Source of the DNA: Rhodobacteraceae bacterium Alg231-30
Lineage (GTDB): Bacteria > Pseudomonadota > Alphaproteobacteria > Rhodobacterales > Rhodobacteraceae
Assembly (NCBI GenBank): GCA_900143615.1
Contig: FREU01000004.1
Coordinates: 124,001-188,000 of the forward strand
Direction of reading: 5' to 3'
Length of the DNA: 64,000 nucleotides
Shown here: positions 42,195 to 50,473 of the stretch, in pieces
How positions within the stretch are numbered: position 1 is the stretch's first letter
Layout of the letters: the number at the start of each line of letters is the position of its first letter
Made by a program: the position numbers and the translations under genes
The notes under the pieces: generated by a model
What the model saw: the letters and a program-made list of their open reading frames with translations, nothing else
Database searches by the model: none
What the model was told of the DNA's origin: nothing

Positions 42195-43751
42195 TTGAGC
42201 TGGCCAGATGCTGATCAAGAAGAAGAAAGTCGCCGCAAAGCAGCACAATACGTGCGCATGTCGACCGAGCATCAGCGCTACTCGACAAAAAACCAGGCGG
42301 ATGCGATCCAACGATACGCCGATGAGCGTGGATATCAGATTATCAAGACATACTCCGATGCTGGGAAGAGCGGTTTGCGCATTCAAGGCCGCGCTGGTCT
42401 TACGCAGTTGATCGACGATATCGAGAGCGGTCGCGCCGACTTCAAGACAGTTTTGGTCTACGACGTCAGCCGCTGGGGTCGTTTCCAGGACGCCGACGAA
42501 AGCGCCTACTACGAGTATGCCTGCAAGCGCGTGGGCATTTCAGTCGAATACTGCGCCGAGCAATTCGAAAACGATGGCAGTACAATGTCAACTGTCGTCA
42601 AAGGCCTGAAGCGTGCGATGGCTGGTGAATACAGCAGAGAGCTGTCGCAAAAGGTTTTCGCAGGTCAGTCCCGCCTGATTGAACTGGGATACCGCCAAGG
42701 TGGCGCGCCAGGATTTGGTCTAAGGCGCATGCTGATTGACGAAGCCGGCAATGCGAAAGGCATTCTAGCGCGCGGCGAACACAAAAGCATTCAAACAGAT
42801 CGCATTACTTTGGTACCGGGGCCGGATAATGAGATCGCCGTTGTAAACCAGATCTTCCAAAGTTTTGTCCACGACGGTCAAGCCGAGGCTGAAATCGCCG
42901 CGAACCTCAATGCGCACGGGATCAAAACCGATCTGGACAGAAGTTGGACACCAACCGTCGTGCGCCAAATCCTCTCCAACGAAAAATACATCGGCAACAA
43001 CATCTGGAACCGCAAGTCATTCAAACTGAAGAAGCGTCATGTCCGCAATGATCCCAGCAATTGGGTGCGTGCTGTCGGTGCCTTTGAAGCTATTGTCAGT
43101 ACAGACCTGTTCGAGGCTGCGGGCATGATTATCGGTGCCCGCTCTGAACGGATGTCTGACGAGGAAATGCTTGAAGGTCTGAAAGAGACGCTAAAACAAC
43201 ACGGATTTCTCTCAGGCTTTGTGATTAACGAAGCTGCTGGCCTGCCATCGAGTGGTGCGTATCAAAGCCGGTTCGGTAGCCTGCTGCGCGCCTATAGTCT
43301 TGTTGGTTTCATGCCGGATCGAGATTATCGCTACATTGAAATCAACAAACGTCTACGTGGTGTTCATACTGATATCATTCGTGATGTTGTCGCCGGTGTC
43401 GACGCAGTCGGTGGAGCGGCTGATCGAGATGCGCAAACAGACCTCTTAACGATCAATGACGAGTTTACAGTGTCTATCGTCATTGCGCGCTGCATGCAGA
43501 CCGGCGCCGGTGCCTTTCGATGGAACATTCACCTCGATACCGGGCGCTTGCCCGATATGACGATCGTCGTTCGTATGGGGCAGTTGAATAAATTGCCACT
43601 GGATTACTATTTGCTGCCGACCTTCGACTTGACCCAGTCCAAGTTGCGCCTGTCGGAGAACAACGGCCTGTCTCTTGACGCGTTCCGTTTTGATGACCTG
43701 GCAAATTTTTTCGCGATGGCGGCACGCGCACCGCTTCTGGAGGTGGCTTGA
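42195..43751 (+). CDS. Large serine site-specific recombinase
   Basis: 518 residues. An N-terminal resolvase/invertase catalytic domain: YVRMSTEHQ gives nucleophile Ser at residue 23 with R21. DAGKSGLRIQGRAGL and VYDVSRWGRF (D90, R93, R96) complete the active site. Then a Recombinase domain (about 190-310; YRQGGAPGFGLRR, SNEKYIGNNIWNR) and a long C-terminal region. Start is a TTG at 42195: GGAGG sits 8 bases before it, and any later Met would cut into the active site. The stop overlaps the next start by one base (TGATG). It is expected to catalyse integration, excision or inversion; its target site is unknown. Confidence 0.9.
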   Translation: MSWPDADQEEESRRKAAQYVRMSTEHQRYSTKNQADAIQRYADERGYQIIKTYSDAGKSGLRIQGRAGLTQLIDDIESGRADFKTVLVYDVSRWGRFQDADESAYYEYACKRVGISVEYCAEQFENDGSTMSTVVKGLKRAMAGEYSRELSQKVFAGQSRLIELGYRQGGAPGFGLRRMLIDEAGNAKGILARGEHKSIQTDRITLVPGPDNEIAVVNQIFQSFVHDGQAEAEIAANLNAHGIKTDLDRSWTPTVVRQILSNEKYIGNNIWNRKSFKLKKRHVRNDPSNWVRAVGAFEAIVSTDLFEAAGMIIGARSERMSDEEMLEGLKETLKQHGFLSGFVINEAAGLPSSGAYQSRFGSLLRAYSLVGFMPDRDYRYIEINKRLRGVHTDIIRDVVAGVDAVGGAADRDAQTDLLTINDEFTVSIVIARCMQTGAGAFRWNIHLDTGRLPDMTIVVRMGQLNKLPLDYYLLPTFDLTQSKLRLSENNGLSLDAFRFDDLANFFAMAARAPLLEVA

Positions 43752-44650
43752 TGAGCGACACCGATCCCAAACAGACGGTACTTGTTCCGATCGATGCGAT
43801 CACCGTCGTTAACCCAAGGGTCCGCAATCAAAAGGTCTTCGAAGAGATCAAGGCCAATATTGCTGACCTTGGGCTCAAGCGGCCGATCACAGTTGCGGTG
43901 CGCGAAACTGAAGCTGGGAACGAACCCAACTATGAGTTGGTGTGTGGCCAGGGGCGCTTGGAGGCGTTTAAGGCCCTCGACCAGTCCGAAATTCCAGCGA
44001 TTGTCATCAACGCAAGCAGCGAAGACTGCCTTGTGATGAGCCTTGTGGAAAATCTGGCGCGCAGGCAGCACCATTCGCTGGATTTGCTCCGAGATATTGG
44101 GCGCCTCAAGGAAAAGGGATACTCTGAAGCTGAAATTGCCGCCAAGACCCAGCTGTCCAAGAAGTATGTCCACGGCGTTGTTAAGCTTCTGGAAAGTCAT
44201 GAACACCGCCTCCTACGGGCGGTGGAGAGCGGTAAGATTCCTGTCAGTGTTGCTGTCGATATTGCTGATGCGGACGACGTCGGTGTTCAGACGGTTCTGC
44301 GGCAAGCTTATGAGAAAAAGCTCTTAAGAGGTGGAAAACTCCTGCGTGCTAAGCGCCTAGTCGAGGCGCGCCAAAAGCATGGTAAGGGGCGGGCAACATC
44401 GGACAGCCGATCACGGAAAAGCCTGTCGGTTGAGAGTTTACTGAAGACCTATGAGAACGATGTTGAAAAGAAGAAGATGCTCTTGCGCAAGGCGCATGCC
44501 ACCCGTAGCGAAATGCTCTTTCTGCTGCAATCGCTCAAGGCACTGATGGCAGATGAGAACTTCGTCACGCTTTTGCGTGCAGAAGGCTTGGCTAGCCTGC
44601 CAAAGACAATTGCTGATCGGCTTTCGCATCTCGGAAGCGTGCCGACATGA
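43751..44650 (+). CDS. ParB/RepB-like protein 1
   Basis: 299 residues. The ParB N-terminal (CTP-binding) fold has box I as CGQGRLEAFKAL (residues ~65-76, in the place of GERRxxA) and box II as ENLARRQHHSLD (100-111, in the place of ENLQR). An HTH follows (YSEAEIAAKTQLSKKYVHGVVKLLE), then a RepB-type helical C-terminus. It is translationally coupled to the recombinase (one-base overlap) and to ParB-like 2 (ATGA overlap). No ParA/RepA ATPase is encoded nearby, so classical plasmid partition is unlikely; a DNA-binding or recombination-directionality role is inferred. Confidence 0.85.
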   Translation: MSDTDPKQTVLVPIDAITVVNPRVRNQKVFEEIKANIADLGLKRPITVAVRETEAGNEPNYELVCGQGRLEAFKALDQSEIPAIVINASSEDCLVMSLVENLARRQHHSLDLLRDIGRLKEKGYSEAEIAAKTQLSKKYVHGVVKLLESHEHRLLRAVESGKIPVSVAVDIADADDVGVQTVLRQAYEKKLLRGGKLLRAKRLVEARQKHGKGRATSDSRSRKSLSVESLLKTYENDVEKKKMLLRKAHATRSEMLFLLQSLKALMADENFVTLLRAEGLASLPKTIADRLSHLGSVPT

Positions 44651-45546
44651 CCACGACTTCAGTAGAAAAAGAGGTCGTTGCTGCCTTTGAGAAAGAGCTC
44701 CTAACGGTTCGGTTTGATCAGGTCGCGCCGCTGTACATTGTTACACCGCAAAAGAAGGCAAGCATTAAATTCAAACAGATCGTCGCCTCGATTCACGAAA
44801 TTGGTCTTGTCGAACCCATCGTCGTTGCACCGGACAAACATGAGCCGAACCAATACACATTGCTGGATGGTCACCTGCGTCTGGAGGTGCTGAAAGATCT
44901 TGGGCATGTCGAGACACAATGCTTGATTTCAACCGACGACGAAGCCTTCACATACAACAAGCGGATCAATCGTCTCGCCACTATTCCGGAGCACAAGATG
45001 ATCTTGCGGGCGTTGTCCTTGGGCGTCCCCGAGGAGCGCCTGGCCAGTGCCCTGAATATGAACATCAAGACGATCAAGGAGAAGCGTCGCTTGCTCGACG
45101 GCATCTGCGACGAGGCCGCAGAGCTTCTGAAAGACAAGCAGGTTGCCCTGACCAGCTTTCAAATTCTCAAGAAGATGAAACCCTTACGCCAGATCGAGGC
45201 GGCACAGCTCATGGTCGCAATGAATAAGTTCACGATCAACTATGCCCGCTCTCTTCTGGCTGCGACACCAGAAAGCCTGCTGGTGTCGTCCGCAACACCA
45301 AAGAAAATAAAGGGGGTTTCGCGTGAACAACTGGACCTGATGGAACGCGAATCGGCCAATCTTGAGCGGGAAATCCGCCTTGTCGAAGACAGCTACGGCG
45401 CGGACCATCTCGATCTTGTTTTGGCGCGTGGGTATATCTCAAAACTGATGAGCAGTGAGAGGGTCACGCGTTACTTATCGTTGCACCATGACGCGTTCTT
45501 ACCTGCATTCGAAAAGATCACCGAGACCGAGGCCTTCGCATCATGA
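44647..45546 (+). CDS. ParB/RepB-like protein 2 (divergent)
   Basis: 299 residues, the same length as ParB-like 1 but with low sequence identity. The ParB fold is recognisable from IVASIHEIGLVEPIVVAPD and LLDGHLRLEVLKDLGH (DGHLRLE replacing GERRxxA). Box II is altered to NKRINRLATIPEH, so CTP binding may be changed. An HTH lies around ERLASALNMNIKTIKEKRRLL, and the C-terminus (TPKKIKGVSREQLDLMERES) is the RepB plasmid-partition-type extension. It is last in the operon, coupled by an ATGA overlap. Two unlike ParB proteins in series may form a heteromeric complex. Confidence 0.82.
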   Translation: MTTTSVEKEVVAAFEKELLTVRFDQVAPLYIVTPQKKASIKFKQIVASIHEIGLVEPIVVAPDKHEPNQYTLLDGHLRLEVLKDLGHVETQCLISTDDEAFTYNKRINRLATIPEHKMILRALSLGVPEERLASALNMNIKTIKEKRRLLDGICDEAAELLKDKQVALTSFQILKKMKPLRQIEAAQLMVAMNKFTINYARSLLAATPESLLVSSATPKKIKGVSREQLDLMERESANLEREIRLVEDSYGADHLDLVLARGYISKLMSSERVTRYLSLHHDAFLPAFEKITETEAFAS

Positions 45547-45835
45547 TCTCTCGCAACTGATTGAAACGGCTATTGGGGACCCGGCCCCATGAAGCGCGGG
45601 GACCGCAGGAGAGGCCGCACTGGGGGGCGGATCAAGTGAGGTGATGGGGATGGCGACGGACCCGCCGGGGCCATCGCGCCGGGCCACATACCCGGCCAAT
45701 TCTGTTCCCACCCGTCTGTGCGTGCTCATCATATTGGGAGTACGCACAGGCAACCTCTGGCAGAAACCATCTGTCGCACCAAACCGTGAACGTCGCTGAA
45801 CGGGTGTTATGTAAACCGCCTTCGAGCTGTGTCCC
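45547..45835 (+). other. GC-rich structured non-coding segment after the ParB pair
   Basis: No coding frame here looks convincing. The first ~160 bases are very GC-rich and dense in complementary G/C blocks (GGGGACCCGGCCCC near 45572, GCCGGGGCC, GGGCCACATACCCGG). At 45716-45749 a 12-base inverted repeat with one mismatch (CTGTGCGTGCTC and GAGTACGCACAG) surrounds a 10-base loop. It could be a structured RNA, or the cis-acting site of the recombinase/ParB proteins. Confidence 0.45.
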
Positions 45836-46021
45836 ATGACCGTGGCAGGCTTCGGTCGGGTTCATAAAAATTGGAAAGGCTCAAACAACAGCGTGAATGT
45901 CGGCGTCGATGTCTGGGGTTTCATGCCAGTGTGGTTTGAAGGCGTCGCCCGCCGAGCCCGATCTTTGCCCGCCAACAAGTACTGGGCAGATGCCGAGCAC
46001 AACGCAAAGGAATTGGAGTGA
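45836..46021 (+). CDS. Unknown 61-residue frame, possibly a gene fragment
   Basis: The frame encodes a short protein ending MPVWFEGVARRARSLPANKYWADAEHNAKELE. Its composition (VWFEGVARRAR, NKYWADAEHNAKELE) looks like genuine protein rather than random translation, but I do not recognise the family. An in-frame stop lies 21 bases upstream of the ATG. No clear ribosome binding site. It may be the 3' part of a longer gene broken during island decay. A small hairpin (GATCC-TTC-GGATC) follows the stop. Confidence 0.3.
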   Translation: MTVAGFGRVHKNWKGSNNSVNVGVDVWGFMPVWFEGVARRARSLPANKYWADAEHNAKELE

Positions 46022-46172
46022 TCCTTCGGATCTAGGCCAACATGTCCGGCATCAAAAGCCCAAGCGTCCAGCATATGAAGTTCGAGGTAAAATTATGGTG
46101 GTTTCCGTTCTTGAAGCCCTTCAATCCAACCCAAAGCGCTTGCTACTGACAGACACACCCTAAAATAGAGAG

Positions 46173-46264
46173 CCACCGCCCCTTTGAGGGCGGTGGTAAA
46201 CTTTTAGTGGTCAAAATTGCAATCTGAGCTGGTCAAATTGCAAACTGTTGTTGGTTGTCACAGG
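46173..46264 (+). mobile_element. Hairpin and IS21-like element end (fragment B)
   Basis: A perfect hairpin CCACCGCCC-CTTTGA-GGGCGGTGG (46173-46196) is followed by sub-repeats TGGTCAAAATTGCAA (46208) and TGGTCAAATTGCAA (46230), again with a 22-base period, and an outer edge GGTTGTCACA at about 46262. It is similar to fragment A (about three quarters identical over 40 bases) and in the same orientation. It ends ~30 bases from the nrdJ stop. Confidence 0.5.
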
Positions 46265-46291
46265 TGCGTGCACAGCCCCAGCTGCGACGCC

Positions 46292-48574
46292 TCAGCCGCA
46301 CTTACTATGGCCGCAGCTACCGCAGGTCATGCAGCCTTCAACCATACGCAAATCAAACTGGCCACAGCTTGGGCAGGCTTTGCCACGGGGCGCTTCGCCC
46401 ACAGCCATGACTTCGGCTTGTGGGTCCGCTTTTAGCCCCATGCCTTCGCCCTCAATAAACCCGATCGAGATCATGTGGCGCTCCAGCACACCGCCAATCG
46501 CGGCCAGAATGGACGGGATGTATTTGCCTTCCATCCATGCCCCACCGCGCGGGTCAAACACCGCCTTGAGCTCTTCGACAACAAAAGACACATCGCCACC
46601 GCGACGGAACACTGCCGAAATCATCCGTGTCAGCGCCAGCGTCCAGGCGTAATGCTCCATGTTTTTGGAGTTGATGAACACTTCAAACGGACGGCGGTGC
46701 CCGTTGATGATCACATCATTCACCGTCAGATAAATCGCATGCTCGCTGTCAGGCCACTTCAGCTTGTAGGTCGCGCCTTCCAGTGACTGTGGCCGCTCCA
46801 GAGGCTCGGACATGTAAATCACTTCGCCGCCATCTTCGACATGATCCGCTGGCTGCTCACCTGGCGCCTTGTCAGTGCTCTCAGACACGGTCAAAACCGA
46901 TCCGGTCACATCATTGGGGCGGTAGGTCGTGCAGCCCTTACAGCCGGTGTCCCACGCCTGCATGTAGACGTCTTTAAAGGCCTCAAAATCAATATCTTCA
47001 GGGCAGTTGATTGTCTTGGAAATCGAGCTATCAATCCATTTCTGCGCTGCCGCCTGCATGCGCACGTGGGCTGCTGGCTCCAAGGTCTGCGCGTTCACGA
47101 AATAATCCGGCAGCTCTTTGTCGCCAAACTTGTCACGCCACATCTGCACCGCGTAATCCACCACTTCTTCTTCGGTGCGCGAGCCGTCTTTTTGCAAAAC
47201 CTTACGTGTGTAAGCATAGGCAAACACAGGTTCGATGCCCGAGCTGACGTTGCCCGCATAAAGACTGATCGTGCCGGTGGGCGCGATCGAGGTCAAAAGC
47301 GCGTTGCGAATACCGTGTTTGGCAATCGCCTTTTTCACATCATCATCCAGATCCTGCACCAGACCGCCGTTGACGTATTTGTCTTTGTCAAACAGCGGGA
47401 AGGCGCCTTTTTCTTTCGCCAGATCAACCGACGCCAGGTAAGACGCGCGCGCAATTGCCTTCATCCAGACTTCGGTCTGCTCGGCGGCTTTCTCGGTGCC
47501 ATATTTCAGACCCAACATCAGCAACGCATCGGCCAGCCCAGTGACCCCCAAACCAATCCGGCGTTTGTTTTGGGCTTCTTTTTCCTGCTCGGGCAGCGGG
47601 AAGCGTGACGCATCCACCACGTTGTCCATCATGCGAACAGCCGTCGCCACCAGATCGGTCAGCGCGTCACCGTTCAGCTCGGCATTTGCTTCAAACGGAT
47701 TAGACACCAAACGAGCAAGGTTGATCGAGCCCAAGAGGCACGCCCCATAAGGCGGCAGAGGCTGCTCACCACAGGGGTTGGTGGCTGCGATTTCTTCCAC
47801 ATAACTCAGGTTGTTGCGCTGATTGATCCGGTCGATGAAAATCACGCCGGGTTCGGCGTAATCATAGGTGCCCTGCATGATCTTGTTCCACAGATCACGC
47901 GCTTGAACCGTGTGATACACGCGATCCTTAAAGACCAACTCCCACGGGCCATCTGCTTTGACGGCTTCCATAAACGCGTCCGTGACCAGTACAGACATAT
48001 TGAACATGCGCAGACGTGCGGGATCAGATTTGGCTGTGATAAACGCCTCTACATCTGGGTGGTCACAGCGCATGGTCGCCATCATTGCACCACGACGCGA
48101 GCCTGCGGACATGATGGTGCGACACATCGCATCCCACACATCCATGAACGACAATGGGCCCGAGGCATCCGCCGCCACGCCTTTGACGTCAGCGCCACGC
48201 GGACGAATGGTTGAAAAGTCATAGCCGATGCCACCGCCCTGCTGCATGGTCAGCGCGGCCTCTTTGAGCATGTCAAAAATGCCACCCATGCTGTCAGGGA
48301 TCGTGCCCATCACAAAACAGTTAAACAGCGTCACATTGCGCGCTGTGCCTGCACCGGCTGTGATCCGGCCCGCTGGCAAGTATTTGAAGTCTTCCAGCGC
48401 TGCGTAGAACTTGTCTTCCCAGACCTTCGGGTCTTTTTCGACCTTGGCCAAATCGCGCGCAATGCGTCTCCAGCTGTCCTCAACCGACTGATCGATCGGC
48501 GTACCGTCTGCTTCTTTAAAACGGTACTTCATATCCCAGATCTGCTCAGCGATGGGGGCAGCGAAACGACTCAT
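46292..48574 (-). CDS. nrdJ: Adenosylcobalamin-dependent (class II) ribonucleotide reductase
   Basis: Reduces ribonucleotides to deoxyribonucleotides using a B12-generated radical, so it works with or without oxygen. 760 residues. Visible: LPAGRITAGAGTARNVTLFNCFV, the NPCGEQPLPPYGACLLGSINL block with active-site Cys and Glu, and GTISLYAGNVSSGIEPVFAYAYTRKV. The C-terminus has a CxxC tail CPSCGQF, CMTCGSCGHSKCG for re-reduction. AGGGAA precedes the ATG. No cobalamin riboswitch or NrdR box was recognised upstream, but a palindrome lies in the predicted promoter. Its 3' end borders the mobile island. Confidence 0.97.
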   Translation of the reverse strand: MSRFAAPIAEQIWDMKYRFKEADGTPIDQSVEDSWRRIARDLAKVEKDPKVWEDKFYAALEDFKYLPAGRITAGAGTARNVTLFNCFVMGTIPDSMGGIFDMLKEAALTMQQGGGIGYDFSTIRPRGADVKGVAADASGPLSFMDVWDAMCRTIMSAGSRRGAMMATMRCDHPDVEAFITAKSDPARLRMFNMSVLVTDAFMEAVKADGPWELVFKDRVYHTVQARDLWNKIMQGTYDYAEPGVIFIDRINQRNNLSYVEEIAATNPCGEQPLPPYGACLLGSINLARLVSNPFEANAELNGDALTDLVATAVRMMDNVVDASRFPLPEQEKEAQNKRRIGLGVTGLADALLMLGLKYGTEKAAEQTEVWMKAIARASYLASVDLAKEKGAFPLFDKDKYVNGGLVQDLDDDVKKAIAKHGIRNALLTSIAPTGTISLYAGNVSSGIEPVFAYAYTRKVLQKDGSRTEEEVVDYAVQMWRDKFGDKELPDYFVNAQTLEPAAHVRMQAAAQKWIDSSISKTINCPEDIDFEAFKDVYMQAWDTGCKGCTTYRPNDVTGSVLTVSESTDKAPGEQPADHVEDGGEVIYMSEPLERPQSLEGATYKLKWPDSEHAIYLTVNDVIINGHRRPFEVFINSKNMEHYAWTLALTRMISAVFRRGGDVSFVVEELKAVFDPRGGAWMEGKYIPSILAAIGGVLERHMISIGFIEGEGMGLKADPQAEVMAVGEAPRGKACPSCGQFDLRMVEGCMTCGSCGHSKCG

Positions 48575-48633
48575 TCTTAGATTCCCTGTAGTTGGCGTAT
48601 ATTTTGGCGCGCTATGTTCGAAAGAGGTTCCTT

Positions 48634-48661
48634 CCTATACTATCACAGCGCTGTGACACAA
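48634..48661 (-). promoter_or_regulatory. nrdJ promoter with palindromic operator in the spacer
   Basis: On the minus strand TTGTGT (-35) and TATAGG (-10) are 16 bases apart. The perfect palindrome TCACAGCGCTGTGA (48643-48656) fills the spacer. It is 69-82 bases before the nrdJ ATG. Confidence 0.5.
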
Positions 48662-48789
48662 CGGAGAAGATCACTTTTTTCGGCAAAAAACCCCTTGCCA
48701 ACCACAATAGATTGCGGTCCAACCTTGGATTGATACAATATACAGCAAAAAAAACGGCCCCGACAAATGACGAATCCACGAGATATCAA

Positions 48790-49221
48790 GTGACTAACCA
48801 TGTGAACCTCATCAAGCTTTCTGTTGGCTCGGAAAACGTCGAAACGCTGGAAGCATGGCAGGCCACGCGCATTGCACAGGCAGAAGATGGCCTGCCGCGC
48901 CATGTGACGCGCATGTGGCCTAAACGCGAGACGGAAATTCTCAACGGCGGCTCAATTTATTGGGTTATCAAAGGCACTATTCAATGCCGTCAGCGAATCC
49001 TACGTTTAGACGAAGTCATTGGCGCCGACGGTATCCGGCGCTGCGCGATTGTGCTGGATCCGACGGTGCACCGCACCAACACTGCGCTCAAACGCCCGTT
49101 CCAAGGCTGGCGCTACCTCAAACCGGAAGACGCCCCTGCCGACCTTCCAACGCAGCGTGACACAGATGATGTTCTGCCGGACGAACTCAACCGCGCCCTC
49201 GCGGAAATTGGCGTGCTTTAG
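48790..49221 (+). CDS. DUF1489 family protein
   Basis: 143 residues from the GTG at 48790 (a GTG at 48802 is also possible). The family pattern is clear: NLIKLSVGSENVETLEAW, HVTRMWPKRETEILNGGSIYWVIKG, QRILRLDEVIGADGIRRCAIVLDP and RPFQGWRYLKPEDAPADL. Conserved alphaproteobacterial protein of unknown function, cytoplasmic. An open frame continues upstream to 48592 across the nrdJ promoter but lacks family similarity, so a non-ATG start is preferred. No strong ribosome binding site. Confidence 0.85.
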   Translation: MTNHVNLIKLSVGSENVETLEAWQATRIAQAEDGLPRHVTRMWPKRETEILNGGSIYWVIKGTIQCRQRILRLDEVIGADGIRRCAIVLDPTVHRTNTALKRPFQGWRYLKPEDAPADLPTQRDTDDVLPDELNRALAEIGVL

Positions 49222-49313
49222 TGCTGCAAATGCGCACAGCAAGACCTCTCTAAATCTCTATTTATGCGATCCCGCACAACTGTCACCTTGACTGCACCTC
49301 AAGGAGACACGAG

Positions 49314-49769
49314 ATGCCCACCACACACACCCAAATAGAGACCGCCGAAACTCTCGACTTTCCCGGCGCCATCACCTTGCGCATCTTGCTGAGCGGAAAT
49401 GACACCAACGGCGCGCAGGAAGTGTTTGAAGATATCGTCCAGCCCAACATCGGCCCACCCCGACATATCCACGAGCACCAAGACGAGACATTCTTTTTTC
49501 TAGAGGGCGATTTTATCGCCGAAATTGACGGAACCCTGTATGAGATGTCGGCAGGTGACGTGGCCTTCATTCCGCGCGGCACGGTGCACGCCTTCAAAAA
49601 CGTCGGCAGCACAGCGGGGCGCTTGCGCTACATCTTCACGCCTGCGCTTAAGATGGAGAAGATGTTCCGCGCCTTTCACGCCGCCTTGGACGGCGGCGCA
49701 CTTAGCGCGGACGATATGGCAAAGATTGCACACCAAAACGGGCAGACCATGGTCGGCCCGCCGCTTTAA
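49314..49769 (+). CDS. Cupin domain protein
   Basis: 151 residues with one conserved cupin barrel. Motif 1 reads GPPRHIHEHQDETFFFLEGDF with the metal-ligand pattern HxH(x)nE, and motif 2 reads VAFIPRGTVHAFKN with the His. These would bind Fe, Mn or Zn; substrate unknown. AAGGAGA precedes the ATG. The stop overlaps the hisG stop on the opposite strand by four bases. Confidence 0.88.
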   Translation: MPTTHTQIETAETLDFPGAITLRILLSGNDTNGAQEVFEDIVQPNIGPPRHIHEHQDETFFFLEGDFIAEIDGTLYEMSAGDVAFIPRGTVHAFKNVGSTAGRLRYIFTPALKMEKMFRAFHAALDGGALSADDMAKIAHQNGQTMVGPPL

Positions 49770-50473
49770 TCCGCTTTGCCGTCCAATTCCAACTGGGTCA
49801 ACAAACAATCCAACGCGGTACGGTCCGCAGCCGTGAGAGGCGCAGTGCGAGACCGGAACAGCGTCGCTTGGCTCTTAAGCATCAAACCATCGCTGAGGAT
49901 TTTCAAATGGTTGGCGCGCAGCGTATCACCGGTTGAGGTAATATCGGCCACACCTTCGGCGGTCAGGTTTTTCACCGTGCCTTCGGTTGCGCCCTGACTG
50001 TCGACCAACTGGTAATCCGCCACGCCATTGTCGCGCAGAAACTCGCGCACTAAGCGATGGTATTTGGTGGCGATCCGCATACGGAAGCCATGCTGGGCGC
50101 GAAACGCCGCCGCCGCCGCATCCAGATCATCCAGTGTTTCCACATCAACCCAACAGGCAGGCACGGCGATGATCAAATCCGCCCCGCCAAATCCAAGCGG
50201 TGCAAGCTCTTCGACCTGCTGTTCCCACTGGCCCAGCTTTTCGCGGACCAAATCCGTGCCTGTCACACCCAGATGGATGCGACCGGCGGACAATTCGCGT
50301 GGAATTTCTCCGGCAGACAGCAGGACCAGCTCAACGCCTTCGACACCATCAACAACGCCAGCATATTCGCGATCCGATCCAGTCCGCGACAAGGTCACAC
50401 CCCGCGCGCCAAACCAGTCGAAAGTCTTCTCCATCAGCCGACCTTTGGACGGCACACCCAACTTAAGCGTCAT
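49766..50473 (-). CDS. hisG: ATP phosphoribosyltransferase, short form (HisGs)
   Basis: First enzyme of histidine synthesis: condenses ATP with PRPP. 235 residues, lacking the C-terminal regulatory domain of the long form, hence dependent on HisZ. Motifs: LGVPSKGRLMEKTFDWF at the N-terminus and the PRPP loop region DSQGATEGTVKNLTAEGVADITSTGDTLRANHLKIL. It overlaps hisZ by four bases, so the two subunits are translationally coupled. Confidence 0.97.
   Translation of the reverse strand: MTLKLGVPSKGRLMEKTFDWFGARGVTLSRTGSDREYAGVVDGVEGVELVLLSAGEIPRELSAGRIHLGVTGTDLVREKLGQWEQQVEELAPLGFGGADLIIAVPACWVDVETLDDLDAAAAAFRAQHGFRMRIATKYHRLVREFLRDNGVADYQLVDSQGATEGTVKNLTAEGVADITSTGDTLRANHLKILSDGLMLKSQATLFRSRTAPLTAADRTALDCLLTQLELDGKAD

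Larger units (their letters stand above)
41094..46264. mobile_element. Composite mobile island between tRNA-Ala and nrdJ
   Basis: About 5.2 kb of non-core DNA between two conserved loci. Contents in order: truncated integrase, IS21-like end, HTH regulator, serine recombinase, two ParB-like genes, structured GC-rich DNA, an orphan short frame and a second IS21-like end 28 bases from the nrdJ stop. No copy of the tRNA 3' end was found at the far side, so exact boundaries are not defined. Confidence 0.7.

Noticed and set aside
45541..45837. 98-codon minus-strand frame after the ParB pair
   Set aside because: It covers the structured GC-rich segment, has proline/serine-rich nonsense composition and no ribosome binding site.
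41094..46291. A second copy of the tRNA-Ala 3' end as attR of the island
   Set aside because: No convincing repeat of the tRNA 3' end was found; the string at 46021-46040 (GATCC-TTC-GGATC) shares only a few bases.
48575..48789. Cobalamin riboswitch upstream of nrdJ
   Set aside because: The leader is too short and lacks the B12-box; only the palindromic promoter is visible.
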